6,926 bases of DNA from DASWHD01 sp036393335. GTDB lineage: Bacteria > CG2-30-53-67 > CG2-30-70-394. The position numbers were made by a program, and so were the translations under genes. Of the stretch, positions 1 through 5,927 are shown piece by piece. Numbering within the stretch: the stretch's first letter is position 1; every line of letters begins with the position of its first letter. The notes under the pieces were generated by a model. The model saw only the letters and a program-made list of their open reading frames with translations, did not search any database and was not told where the DNA came from. Location: the NCBI GenBank assembly GCA_036393335.1, contig DASWHD010000119.1, positions 1 to 6,926 of the forward strand, in the 5' to 3' direction.

Positions 1-273
1 CAATACGCCAGCGGAAAGAAGTGCAGTCAGGTCCGTGTGCACGGCCTTGACGTCCCTCCCGACCCGGCGCGCAGCTTCGCGGACGGTGATTGGCCCAGCG
101 CCACACATTGCCTTAAGCAGTTCCCAACGCTTTGCCGTGAGAACCTTCCAGAGCAACTCGGGGCTGGCGAAGGAGATCCGATCCGTCTTCTGCGCCTTTC
201 CGGTCTTCCACGCCTGAGCAAACTCGGCCATGGACTCCTCGGGCGTACGAACATCAAGAGTCACTATCTTCAT
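1..273 (-). CDS. HVO_A0114-type winged-helix DNA-binding protein, TumA-like antitoxin (partial, C-terminus off window)
   Basis: This open frame of 91 codons runs off the left edge, so its C-terminus is missing. The N-terminus reads MKIVTLDVRTPEESMAEFAQ, followed by a linker with SFASPELLWKVL. From about residue 47 there is a helix-turn-helix region (KRWELLKAM, then ITVREAARRVGRDVKAVHTDL) typical of winged-helix regulators. This layout matches the HVO_A0114 family of putative DNA-binding proteins, which in many genomes serve as antitoxins (TumA) for a TumE-type toxin. That role is family knowledge, not shown here. The start is ATG with AAAGGA upstream at good spacing (complement of about 281-286). 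The gene diverges from vapBC. The 170 bases upstream of its start show no recognisable TumE tail in any minus-strand frame, so its toxin would have to lie off the window or be missing. It could instead be a solitary transcription regulator. Confidence 0.75.
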   Translation of the reverse strand, partial: MKIVTLDVRTPEESMAEFAQAWKTGKAQKTDRISFASPELLWKVLTAKRWELLKAMCGAGPITVREAARRVGRDVKAVHTDLTALLSAGVL

Positions 274-387
274 GGTTAGTCCTTTCAAAGTGCGAAAGAC
301 TCTGGACACAACCGGATTGCTCCGCCTGTTCGGCTGGCGCGTCGCCTCGCTCGCAGGCGGTGGCCCTCGCCGTCGAGGGGGTAAGTG

Positions 388-420
388 TACAATACCTACT
401 GTGGTGTGTAGTCTACACAC
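388..420 (+). promoter_or_regulatory. Candidate vapBC promoter -10 and operator palindrome
   Basis: A perfect palindrome GTGTGTAG-T-CTACACAC (404-420, 8-bp arms, 1-base centre) lies 22 bases before the VapB start. A TACAAT hexamer at 388-393 could serve as a -10 box, which would place transcription start at about 400, right at the palindrome. No convincing -35 is seen. VapB and VapBC complexes are known to repress their own promoters by binding palindromes in this position, so the autoregulatory role is inferred from family knowledge. The palindrome is seen directly; the promoter assignment is weaker. Confidence 0.5.
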
Positions 421-442
421 ATACAGAAGGAGGATCGCTGCA

Positions 443-655
443 ATGAGAACCAACATTGTGCTCGACGATGACCTCGTTCGCGACGCCTTCGCCCTGACGG
501 GTGCCCGGACCAAGCGGGATCTTGTGCATCTCGCCCTGGTGGAACTGGTCCGACGCAGGCGACGCCGCGATCTGACCGAGCTCGCCGGCAAGATCCGCTT
601 CCGCGACGGCTTTGACCACAAGGCCCTGCGGGACGTCCGGCATGGTGATGGTTGA
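443..655 (+). CDS. vapB: VapB-type antitoxin (DUF2191/COG5450 family)
   Basis: This 70-residue protein is the antitoxin of a type II VapBC module: it should bind and neutralise the adjacent PIN nuclease and help repress the operon. Residues 1-10 (MRTNIVLDDD) form the beta strand of a ribbon-helix-helix DNA-binding fold. The segment LVRDAFALTGARTKRDLVHL is the hallmark of the VapB_antitoxin family, followed by the arginine run at about residues 37-42. The tail (about 43-70) is the expected toxin-binding arm. The ATG at 443 was chosen because AGAAGGAGG (425-433) sits about 9 bases upstream and the homologous region begins there. The frame stays open back to 230, but that extension has no family resemblance and would cross the operator. 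The gene overlaps vapC by 14 bases, which suggests translational coupling. Family assignment is strong; activity is inferred. Confidence 0.9.
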   Translation: MRTNIVLDDDLVRDAFALTGARTKRDLVHLALVELVRRRRRRDLTELAGKIRFRDGFDHKALRDVRHGDG

Positions 656-1040
656 CACGTCCGTCTGGATCGACGTGCTGCGTGACGACACGGGCGCACG
701 CAAGGCGCGCCTGAGTGCCAGCGTCGGGGAGGAGGATGTGGTCCTCGCCCGATTCACGGAGATGGAGCTGCTTCAGGGGTGCCGCGACGAGGGCGAGTGG
801 GACCTCCTGGCCCCGGTCCTCGCCACCCAGGACTACCTCGAACTTCGCCCCTCCACCTGGCGGGACGCGGCACGCATCTACTTCGACCTGCGTCGCCTGG
901 GCCGTACGGTACGGAGCCCGATCGACTGTTGCATCGCCCAGCTTGCCCTCGACTTCGACACCTTGCTACTGCACCGCGACCGCGATTTCGAGACCATCTC
1001 CACCCTCCGCCCCCTCCGGCAGGTGTGGCTGGACTGGTAA
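642..1040 (+). CDS. vapC: VapC-type PIN-domain ribonuclease toxin
   Basis: This 132-residue PIN-domain protein is the likely toxin of the VapBC pair, a Mg2+-dependent endoribonuclease that attacks RNA when VapB is degraded. The usual acidic quartet is visible: D5 in VDTSVWID, E42 in ELLQG, D95 in SPIDCCIAQLA and D113 in HRDRDF. Length is normal for VapC and the domain is complete, so it should be catalytically competent. The start is taken as ATG at 642 (giving MVMVDTSVW). ATG at 648 (giving MVDTSVW) is nearly as good, and there is only a weak GGGA upstream of either. Both overlap the end of vapB, as is normal for coupled VapBC operons. The RNA target cannot be predicted from sequence. Confidence in the family is high. 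Confidence 0.92.
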   Translation: MVMVDTSVWIDVLRDDTGARKARLSASVGEEDVVLARFTEMELLQGCRDEGEWDLLAPVLATQDYLELRPSTWRDAARIYFDLRRLGRTVRSPIDCCIAQLALDFDTLLLHRDRDFETISTLRPLRQVWLDW

Positions 1041-1143
1041 CTCTCGCCCGCCGAGAGGGCCCCCCGATGGACCTGGATGGCCGGCGCAACCGTACCGTGT
1101 GGATGGCGGGATCGGGGGCGGGCAACACCCTCTCCCCCGACTT

Positions 1144-1182
1144 TCAGCTCGCCCCGGCGCCGGAGGATAGCTGAGGGGTTTT
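1144..1182 (+). terminator. Possible vapBC terminator
   Basis: TCAGCT (1144-1149) and AGCTGA (1169-1174) can pair around a loop that itself contains the palindrome CCGGCGCCGG, and are followed by GGGG and then TTTT (1179-1182). The T-run is short and separated from the stem by four G residues, so this is only a weak candidate for a factor-independent terminator about 100 bases after vapC. Confidence 0.3.
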
Positions 1183-1187
1183 CTATC

Positions 1188-1213
1188 CGCAGATGACGCA
1201 GATGTACGCAGAG
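1188..1213. repeat. Short near-tandem heptamer repeat
   Basis: CGCAGAT at 1188-1194 and 1197-1203 and CGCAGAG at 1207-1213 repeat with a 9-10 base period. A similar ACGCAGAGG occurs just after the pump gene at 5507-5515. Low-complexity intergenic repeats of this CGCAGA type are, in my recollection, common in proteobacterial genomes. No function is implied. Confidence 0.5.
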
Positions 1214-1346
1214 TTCGCGGTGGACCCGAAGGTTCGGGTGAGACCCGTAGGAGCGGGCTTGCCCGCGAACCGACACCGGCGCAATCCCAATCGGTTTATG
1301 AGCAAGCTCGCTCCTACAGGCAGCGATATCCACCCTCCACTGCGAA
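1214..1346. repeat. REP doublet (BIME-like) nested in an outer inverted repeat
   Basis: Left REP: starts GTAGGAGCGGGCTTGCCCGC at 1247, with internal stem GCGGGC-TT-GCCCGC (1253-1266). Right REP, opposite orientation: GAGCAAGCTCGCTCCTAC at 1300-1317. Taken as 27-base arms (1247-1273 and 1291-1317) the two halves match at about 22 of 27 positions, with outer GTAGGAGCG and inner AACCGA blocks exact. An outer pair, TTCGCGGTGGA (1214-1224) and TCCACTGCGAA (1336-1346), is complementary at 10 of 11 positions. The GTAGGAGCGGGCTTGC core matches the REP style known in Pseudomonas and relatives, which is moved by RAYT (TnpA_REP) transposases. No RAYT gene is in the window. Confidence 0.75.
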
Positions 1347-1427
1347 ACCGTAAATGACAGAGGCTCCGATTCAACGGTGGCGGAGACCCGCAAGGGGAGG
1401 GGGGTGGAGCGGCAGCCGATGGCGTGT

Positions 1428-1468
1428 TTGCTCCGAAGACGGGTGACCGGTATGATCTTTTCATACCG
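1428..1468 (+). promoter_or_regulatory. Promoter and operator of the RHH antitoxin-PIN toxin pair
   Basis: TTGCTC (1428-1433) and TATGAT (1451-1456), separated by 17 bases, form a plausible sigma70 promoter. The -10 box lies inside a perfect inverted repeat, CGGTATGA (1448-1455) and TCATACCG (1461-1468), with a 5-base centre. A repressor bound there would block polymerase, as expected for an autoregulated antitoxin. Expected transcription start is about 1463, which places the true translation start downstream, at the GTG at 1491. Confidence 0.6.
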
Positions 1469-1490
1469 CAAGACCATGGAGGCCAACATC

Positions 1491-1727
1491 GTGGCTAACG
1501 CCGTGAAGAAGACCGTTTCCTTGCCAGTCGAACTCGCAAACGAGGCCGAGGAGATTGCCCGTGCCGAAGGCAAGACCTTGAGCGCGGTGATCCAGGACGC
1601 TCTGCGGCTAGCTCGAGCGACGCGGCTCAAGGAAGAATTTCACACCGTCCAGGATTACTGGCGGAGTAAGGCCCGTGACAGGGGGATCCTCACCGACGAG
1701 GACCTCGAGCGTTATCTCAAACGGTGA
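1491..1727 (+). CDS. Ribbon-helix-helix (CopG-type) antitoxin
   Basis: This 78-residue protein is the probable antitoxin of the following PIN toxin. Residues 6-12 (KKTVSLP) form the DNA-binding strand, and residues 14-40 (ELANEAEEIARAEGKTLSAV and on to IQDALRLA) the two helices of a ribbon-helix-helix fold. The C-terminal arm (about 45-78), ending RGILTDEDLERYLKR, is the kind of tail that wraps the toxin. I chose GTG at 1491 over ATG at 1452 or 1476. GGAGG (1478-1482) sits 8 bases before it, and the conserved region begins a few residues in. The ATG at 1452 also lies inside the -10 box and operator palindrome. The stop overlaps the toxin start by four bases (GTGA), so the two are probably translationally coupled. 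It likely represses its own promoter through the 1448-1468 palindrome. Confidence 0.85.
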   Translation: MANAVKKTVSLPVELANEAEEIARAEGKTLSAVIQDALRLARATRLKEEFHTVQDYWRSKARDRGILTDEDLERYLKR

Positions 1728-2110
1728 GAGTGGTCTTTGACACCAATGTCCTCGTCTCCGCGCTGGTGATCGGGGGGCGAGCGAGCGAGGCGATGACGCG
1801 GGTGATCGAGGGTGCCGATCGCCTGGTGATCTCCCGGGCGATCCTCCACGAGATCTTGGACGTGCTGGCCAGCAAGTTCAGCCGCGATGCGGAGCAACTG
1901 GCACGGGTCGCCGTCCTCCTCAGCGAGATCGGGGAGCTGGTTCAGACGACGGAGACCCTGAATGTGCTCGCAGACGAGGCCGACAATCGGATCCTCGAAT
2001 GCGCCGTCGCCGGCCATGCCGCGGTCATCGTCACCGGCGACCGGGCGATGTTGCAGCAGAAGTCCTTCCAGGGGATCTCCATCGTGACCCTACGGGAGTA
2101 CCTCTCGTAG
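1724..2110 (+). CDS. PIN-domain toxin, COG1569/PIN_3 type
   Basis: This complete 128-residue PIN-domain protein of the 'putative toxin-antitoxin system toxin component' family is probably a metal-dependent ribonuclease held in check by the preceding antitoxin. Visible active-site residues are D6 in VVFDTNVLVSAL, E43 in ISRAILHEILDVL, D87 (with N88) in DEADNRILECA and D106 in VTGD. This COG1569 pattern differs from the VapC at 642-1040: the two toxins share only the fold, so they are not a recent duplication. The start is GTG at 1724, overlapping the antitoxin stop, and no independent ribosome site is obvious, consistent with coupling. The TAG stop falls inside the left arm of a 17-bp perfect hairpin (2107-2143). 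Family is clear; the RNA target is unknown. Confidence 0.9.
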   Translation: MRVVFDTNVLVSALVIGGRASEAMTRVIEGADRLVISRAILHEILDVLASKFSRDAEQLARVAVLLSEIGELVQTTETLNVLADEADNRILECAVAGHAAVIVTGDRAMLQQKSFQGISIVTLREYLS

Positions 2111-2143
2111 ACCTTATGGAGCGGGACGCTCCATAAGGTCTAC
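2107..2143. repeat. 17-bp perfect hairpin spanning the PIN toxin stop codon
   Basis: GTAGACCTTATGGAGCG (2107-2123) pairs perfectly with its complement at 2127-2143 around a GGA loop. The left arm includes the TAG stop of the PIN toxin gene. There is no T-tract on either side, so it is not a standard intrinsic terminator, though such a strong stem could still stall polymerase or protect the mRNA 3' end. Its centre GCGGGACGCTC (2121-2131) recurs with one change at 2149-2159. Confidence 0.8.
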
Positions 2144-2147
2144 TGGC

Positions 2148-2162
2148 GGCGAGACGCTCGCC
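2148..2162. repeat. Second small hairpin sharing the GCGRGACGCTC core
   Basis: GGCGAG-ACG-CTCGCC is a perfect 6-bp stem. Its core GCGAGACGCTC (2149-2159) differs by one base from the centre of the larger hairpin 28 bases upstream, so the two look like related members of one palindromic repeat family. Confidence 0.6.
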
Positions 2163-2238
2163 ATCCAGGGGGGGTGAAGCCGCCCGGACCTGCGCGAAGG
2201 CGGCGAGGGGGTGCGCGTGGCGCCCCCCTCCATATCAG

Positions 2239-2302
2239 GGCGGGCCCTGCCCGCCACGAGGTGCGGTTACCTGGACGGCGTGGGCGGCGGGCGAAGCCCG
2301 CC
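2239..2302. repeat. Two copies of a GGCGGGC-N3-GCCCGCC palindrome
   Basis: GGCGGGC-CCT-GCCCGCC (2239-2255) and GGCGGGC-GAA-GCCCGCC (2286-2302) have identical 7-bp arms and different 3-base loops, 30 bases apart. They sit about 90-150 bases before the pump gene. The second is followed by CTAC; read on the minus strand it begins GTAGGGCGGGCTTCGCCCGC, a REP-like form. They are probably dispersed palindromic repeats. Confidence 0.7.
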
Positions 2303-2392
2303 CTACGTTGTCTCGGACGGGAAGTGACAAATCCAAGTGATCCGCCGATCCTCAGCCGACCCACCCATCCCTGAGCACGCACGAGTCACCCT

Positions 2393-5300
2393 ATGGCCTT
2401 CACCGATCTCTTCATCCACCGGCCGGTGCTCGCGCTGGTGGTGAGCCTGGTGATCATCATCGCCGGGTTGCAGGCGATCCGGACGCTCAACGTGCGGCAA
2501 TACCCGCGCAGCGAGAACTCGGCGGTGACGGTGACCACCACGTACGTCGGGGCCAGCGCCGACCTGGTGCGCGGCTTCATCACCACCCCCCTGGAGCGGG
2601 CCATCGCCGCCGCCGACGGCATCGACTACATGGAGTCCCAGAGCGCGCTGGGCCTGTCCACCATCACCGTCCGCCTGAAGCTCAACTACGACCCGATCCA
2701 GGCCCTGTCCGAGATCAGCTCCAAGGTCGACCAAGTGCGCCGCGACCTGCCGCCGGAGGCGGAGGTCCCGGTCATCAACGTCGAGTCGGCGGACAGCCGC
2801 TTCGCCTCGGCCTACCTGAGCTTCACCTCCGACGTCCTGGAGCAGAACGAGATCACCGACTACCTGGTGCGCATCGTCCAGCCGCGCCTCTCGGCCCTGG
2901 AGGGGGTGCAGCGCGCGGACATCCTCGGCGGTCGGACCTTTGCCATGCGCATCTGGCTTAAGCCCGAGCGCATGGCGGCCCTGGGCATCAGCCCCCAGCA
3001 CGTGCGCCAGGCCCTGGCGGCGAACAACTTCCTCTCGGCCCTGGGGCGCACCAAGGGCTCCTTGATCCAGGTCAACCTGACCGCCAACACCGACCTGCGC
3101 TCGGTGGACGAGTTCCAGCGCCTCGTGGTGCGCGAGGCGGGAGGCGCCATCGTCCGCCTGGCGGACATCGCCGACGTGGAGCTGGGGGCCGAGGACTACG
3201 ACGCGGAGGTGCGCTTCTCCGGCCAGACCGCGGTGTTCATGGGCATCTGGCCCCTGCCCAACGCCAACTCCCTGGACGTGATCACCCGCATGCGCGGCGA
3301 GATGGAGTCGATCCAGGAGGGGCTGCCCGCCGGCCTGGAGGCGCGGGTCGCCTACGACGCCACCAACTACATCCGCAACGCGATCCGCGAGGTGCTCAAG
3401 ACCCTCGGCGACACCCTGCTGATCGTGATGGTGGTGATCTTCCTGTTCCTCGGCTCGTTCCGCGCGGTGTTCATCCCGGTGATCGCCATCCCCCTGTCGC
3501 TGATCGGCGCGGTCTTCCTGATGCAGGCCTTCGGCTTCACCATCAATCTGCTGACCTTGCTCGCTGTGGTGCTGTCGGTCGGTCTGGTGGTGGACGACGC
3601 GATCGTCGTGGTGGAGAACGTCGAGCGCCACCTCAGCGCGGGGCAAAAGCCGTTTGACGCCGCCCTCCTCGGTGCGCGCGAGCTGGTCGGCCCGATCATC
3701 GCCATGACCATCACCCTGGCGGCGGTCTACGCCCCGATCGGCCTCCAGGGCGGCCTCACCGGCGCCCTGTTCCGCGAGTTCGCCTTCACCCTGGCGGGGG
3801 CGGTGACCATCTCCGGGATCATCGCCCTCACCCTGTCGCCGATGATGTCCGCCAAGCTGCTCAAGCCGGGAATCGAGGAGCACGGCCTCGCCGGCCGCAT
3901 CGCCCGCGACTTCCACCGCCTGCGCACCGCCTACGGCCGCTGGCTCAACGTCACCCTCGACACCCGGCCGGCGGTCTACGGGGTGTGGCTTCTGTTCAGC
4001 CTCCTCGCCATCCCGATGTTCCGCATGTCGCCGGCCGAGCTGGCGCCGGCGGAGGACCAGGGGGTGATCTTCGGCATCCTCGACGCGGCCGCCAACGCCA
4101 CCCTCGATCAGACGCGGCAGTACGCGGCGGCGGCCAACGAGGCGTTCCTGAACGTGCCGGAGACCCGCTTCACCTTCCAGATCACCTTCCCCACCAGCGG
4201 CTTCGGCGGGATGGTAACGCGGCCATGGGACGAGCGCGAGCGCACCATCTTCCAGATCATGCCCGAGGTGCAGCAGAAGCTGGCGGCGATCCCCGGGATC
4301 CAGATGTTTCCTGTCACGCCGCCGGCCCTGCCCGGCGGCGGGGACTTCCCCGTGGAGCTGGTCCTCACCGCCACGGCCGAGCCGGCGGAGATCCTGCAAT
4401 TCGCCCAGCAGGTCCAGCTCCAGGCAATGCAGAGCGGGATGTTCGCCTTTCCCCCCAAGATCGACCTGTTCCTCGACCAGCCCCAGGCGGAGCTGGTGAT
4501 CGACCGCGACAAGGTGGGCTCCCTGGGCCTGAGCCTGGAGCAGGTGGGCGCGGACGTGGGGGCGATGCTGGGCGGCGACTTCGTCAACCGCTTCAGCATC
4601 GCCGGCCGCAGCTACAAGGTGATCCCCCAGATCCAGCGGGTGGACCGCCTCATCCCGGCGCAGCTCGAGAACATCTATATCACCGGGCCGGAGAGTGAGG
4701 ACGGGGCGCTGGTGCCCCTGAGCACCGTCGCGTCGATCCGCCACTCCACCGTGGCCCGCTCTCTGAACCGCTTTCAGCAGCTCAACGCCGTGAAGATCAG
4801 CGGCGTCAACGTGCGGCCCCTGGACGAGGCCCTACGCTTCCTGGAGGACGCGGCGCGCAAGATCCTGCCCAAGGGCTACCTCCTCGACTACACCGGCGAG
4901 TCGCGCCAGTTGCGCACCGAGGGCAACAAGTTCATCCCCGCCTTCTCCCTGGCCGTGGTGCTGATCTTTCTCGTGCTGGCGGCGCAGTTCAACAGCTTCC
5001 GCGACCCCTTCGTGATCCTCGCCGGCTCGGTGCCCCTGGCCATGTTCGGCGCCCTGATCTTCACCTTCCTCAAGATGCCCGACCCGAACACCCCGTTCTG
5101 GACCCACGGCTGGACCACCACCCTCAACATCTACTCCCAGGTCGGCCTGGTGACCCTGGTGGGGCTGGTGAGCAAGAACGGCATCCTGATCGTGGAGTTC
5201 GCCAACAAGCGCCAGGAGCACGGCGAGTCCAAGCGCGACGCGGTGGTGTCCGCCGCCATGACCCGCCTGCGCCCGATCCTCATGACCAGCGTCGCCACCG

Positions 5301-5494
5301 TCGCCGGCCACTTCCCCCTCACCCTGGTCACCGGCGCCGGCGCCGCCGCGCGAAACTCGATCGGCCTGGTCCTGGTCGGCGGCATGACCATCGGCACCCT
5401 CTTCACCCTGTTCGTCGTCCCCTCCATCTACATGCTCGTCGCCCGCGACCACTCCAAGGACCGCGAACGCGAGGCGGGGCTGGCGACGGCATAA
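2393..5494 (+). CDS. RND (HAE1 family) multidrug-efflux-type inner-membrane permease
   Basis: This full-length 1033-residue AcrB/MexB-like pump trimerises in the inner membrane and exchanges protons for substrates taken from the periplasm or membrane. MAFTDLFIHRPVLALVV is the canonical start, with TM1 at about 12-30. A first periplasmic porter/docking domain follows, then TM2-TM6 (about 340-490), TM7 (about 528-546), the second periplasmic domain, and TM8-TM12 (about 850-1017). The proton relay is intact: D401 and D402 (VGLVVDDAIVVVENV), K928 (VSKNGILIVEFAN), R958 and T965 (RLRPILMTS), matching AcrB D407, D408, K940, R971 and T978. The head with QYPRSEN and YVGASADLVRGFITTPLE resembles MexK/MdtB-like pumps, but I do not assign a subfamily or substrate. 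The ATG has no clear Shine-Dalgarno. No adaptor (membrane-fusion) or outer-membrane channel gene adjoins it, so it must borrow partners or be silent. Confidence 0.95.
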   Translation: MAFTDLFIHRPVLALVVSLVIIIAGLQAIRTLNVRQYPRSENSAVTVTTTYVGASADLVRGFITTPLERAIAAADGIDYMESQSALGLSTITVRLKLNYDPIQALSEISSKVDQVRRDLPPEAEVPVINVESADSRFASAYLSFTSDVLEQNEITDYLVRIVQPRLSALEGVQRADILGGRTFAMRIWLKPERMAALGISPQHVRQALAANNFLSALGRTKGSLIQVNLTANTDLRSVDEFQRLVVREAGGAIVRLADIADVELGAEDYDAEVRFSGQTAVFMGIWPLPNANSLDVITRMRGEMESIQEGLPAGLEARVAYDATNYIRNAIREVLKTLGDTLLIVMVVIFLFLGSFRAVFIPVIAIPLSLIGAVFLMQAFGFTINLLTLLAVVLSVGLVVDDAIVVVENVERHLSAGQKPFDAALLGARELVGPIIAMTITLAAVYAPIGLQGGLTGALFREFAFTLAGAVTISGIIALTLSPMMSAKLLKPGIEEHGLAGRIARDFHRLRTAYGRWLNVTLDTRPAVYGVWLLFSLLAIPMFRMSPAELAPAEDQGVIFGILDAAANATLDQTRQYAAAANEAFLNVPETRFTFQITFPTSGFGGMVTRPWDERERTIFQIMPEVQQKLAAIPGIQMFPVTPPALPGGGDFPVELVLTATAEPAEILQFAQQVQLQAMQSGMFAFPPKIDLFLDQPQAELVIDRDKVGSLGLSLEQVGADVGAMLGGDFVNRFSIAGRSYKVIPQIQRVDRLIPAQLENIYITGPESEDGALVPLSTVASIRHSTVARSLNRFQQLNAVKISGVNVRPLDEALRFLEDAARKILPKGYLLDYTGESRQLRTEGNKFIPAFSLAVVLIFLVLAAQFNSFRDPFVILAGSVPLAMFGALIFTFLKMPDPNTPFWTHGWTTTLNIYSQVGLVTLVGLVSKNGILIVEFANKRQEHGESKRDAVVSAAMTRLRPILMTSVATVAGHFPLTLVTGAGAAARNSIGLVLVGGMTIGTLFTLFVVPSIYMLVARDHSKDREREAGLATA

Positions 5495-5636
5495 GGGAAG
5501 GACTCAACGCAGAGGTGTGAAGAGACAAAGGGGCACTATCTCCGTCGCCCTGATGCCGCTCCCACTACGCGCCTGCCATCTGAAGACCACGCGTCAACTG
5601 CCGATACCCAAGCCATCCAGACACCGTACCCACCCC
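5495..5636. other. Spacer between pump gene and the broken toxin
   Basis: About 140 bases follow the pump stop. They contain ACGCAGAGG (5507-5515), similar to the repeat at 1207-1213, and no obvious terminator for the pump gene. In the minus-strand direction this is where the body of the DUF433 partner toxin would be expected; none of the three frames shows a recognisable toxin segment. Confidence 0.4.
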
Positions 5637-5657
5637 TCAGTCGATGACGATCTTCAT
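5637..5657 (-). pseudogene. Remnant start of a DUF5615-like (PIN-like) toxin gene
   Basis: An ATG overlaps the DUF433 stop as ATGA and opens the frame MKIVID, then TGA. DUF433 antitoxin-like proteins are typically followed, with just such an overlap, by a PIN-like DUF5615 protein whose first strand has this hydrophobic pattern ending in the catalytic aspartate. Here only that first strand remains: six codons and a stop, with no toxin sequence recognisable downstream. I infer deletion of the toxin body. The start is seen directly, while the identity of the lost gene comes from family context and six residues only. Confidence 0.5.
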
Positions 5658-5884
5658 GCCACCCGAAGCGGCACTTCGATCTCTTCCGCACGCCACGCCG
5701 CGTAGGAGAGCGCCGCGCGGAGATCATCCGGTTCGAGATACGGATACGCCTGCAGGATCTCCTCATTGGAATGGCCGGAGGCGAGCAACCCCACCACGGT
5801 CCCGACAGTGACCCGCAGACCGCGTATGCACGGCCGCCCCCCCATGACCTCCGGGTCGTGCGTGATCCTCGCGAGAAGCTCCAT
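5654..5884 (-). CDS. DUF433 (COG2442) antitoxin-like protein
   Basis: This 76-residue protein belongs to DUF433, small winged-helix-like proteins that commonly act as the antitoxin half of modules with a PIN-like (DUF5615) partner. The family signature is complete: RITHDPEVMGGRPCIRGLRV (residues 6-25) near the N-terminus, then TVGTVVGLLASG, EEILQAYPYL and DDLRAALSYAAW. ATG at 5884 was chosen because TGGAG lies 8 bases upstream and the family start matches; a longer frame to 5905 adds residues with no family support. Orientation is opposite to the pump gene and the pump fragment between which it sits. Its stop overlaps the start of a toxin gene that ends after six codons, so this may be an orphan antitoxin. 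Family assignment is strong, neutralising activity inferred. Confidence 0.88.
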   Translation of the reverse strand: MELLARITHDPEVMGGRPCIRGLRVTVGTVVGLLASGHSNEEILQAYPYLEPDDLRAALSYAAWRAEEIEVPLRVA

Positions 5885-5927
5885 TCGTGACGCTCCAAGA
5901 AACACGGCGCTGTACGGTCTGCCGCCG

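Larger units (their letters stand above)
1041..1447. other. Non-coding repeat-bearing spacer between two toxin-antitoxin modules
   Basis: About 400 bases separate vapC from the promoter of the next module. I see no credible gene here; open frames through it are GC-rich, lack family signals and have no ribosome binding sites. The spacer holds, in order, a weak terminator-like stem (1144-1182), three near-tandem CGCAGAT/CGCAGAG heptamers (1188-1213), and a pair of facing REP-like elements (1247-1317) inside an outer inverted repeat (1214-1224 with 1336-1346). The remainder (1347-1447) shows nothing I recognise until the -35 element. Confidence 0.6.

Noticed and set aside
230..442. N-terminal extension of vapB
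   Set aside because: It would run through the operator palindrome and ribosome site; the family protein begins at 443.
754..1174. Several proline/arginine-rich frames over vapC on both strands
   Set aside because: These are GC-rich shadows of the VapC gene.
1377..1490. N-terminal extension of the RHH antitoxin
   Set aside because: It crosses the promoter and operator, and GGAGG supports GTG at 1491.
878..1630. 250-codon minus-strand frame over vapC and the next antitoxin
   Set aside because: Both genes on the plus strand have convincing families; this frame crosses the REP doublet and a promoter and shows no domain.
2107..2143. Rho-independent terminator
   Set aside because: The stem is very strong but no T-tract follows on either strand, so I list it as a palindromic repeat instead.
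2303..4744. 813-codon open frame antisense to the pump gene
   Set aside because: It mirrors the pump's GC-rich codon use, is dominated by H, D, G, E and R with no domain signal, and the sense strand encodes a clear RND protein.
5517..5705. 62-codon plus-strand frame after the pump gene
   Set aside because: No ribosome binding site or family signal, and it overlaps the DUF433 3' end on the opposite strand.
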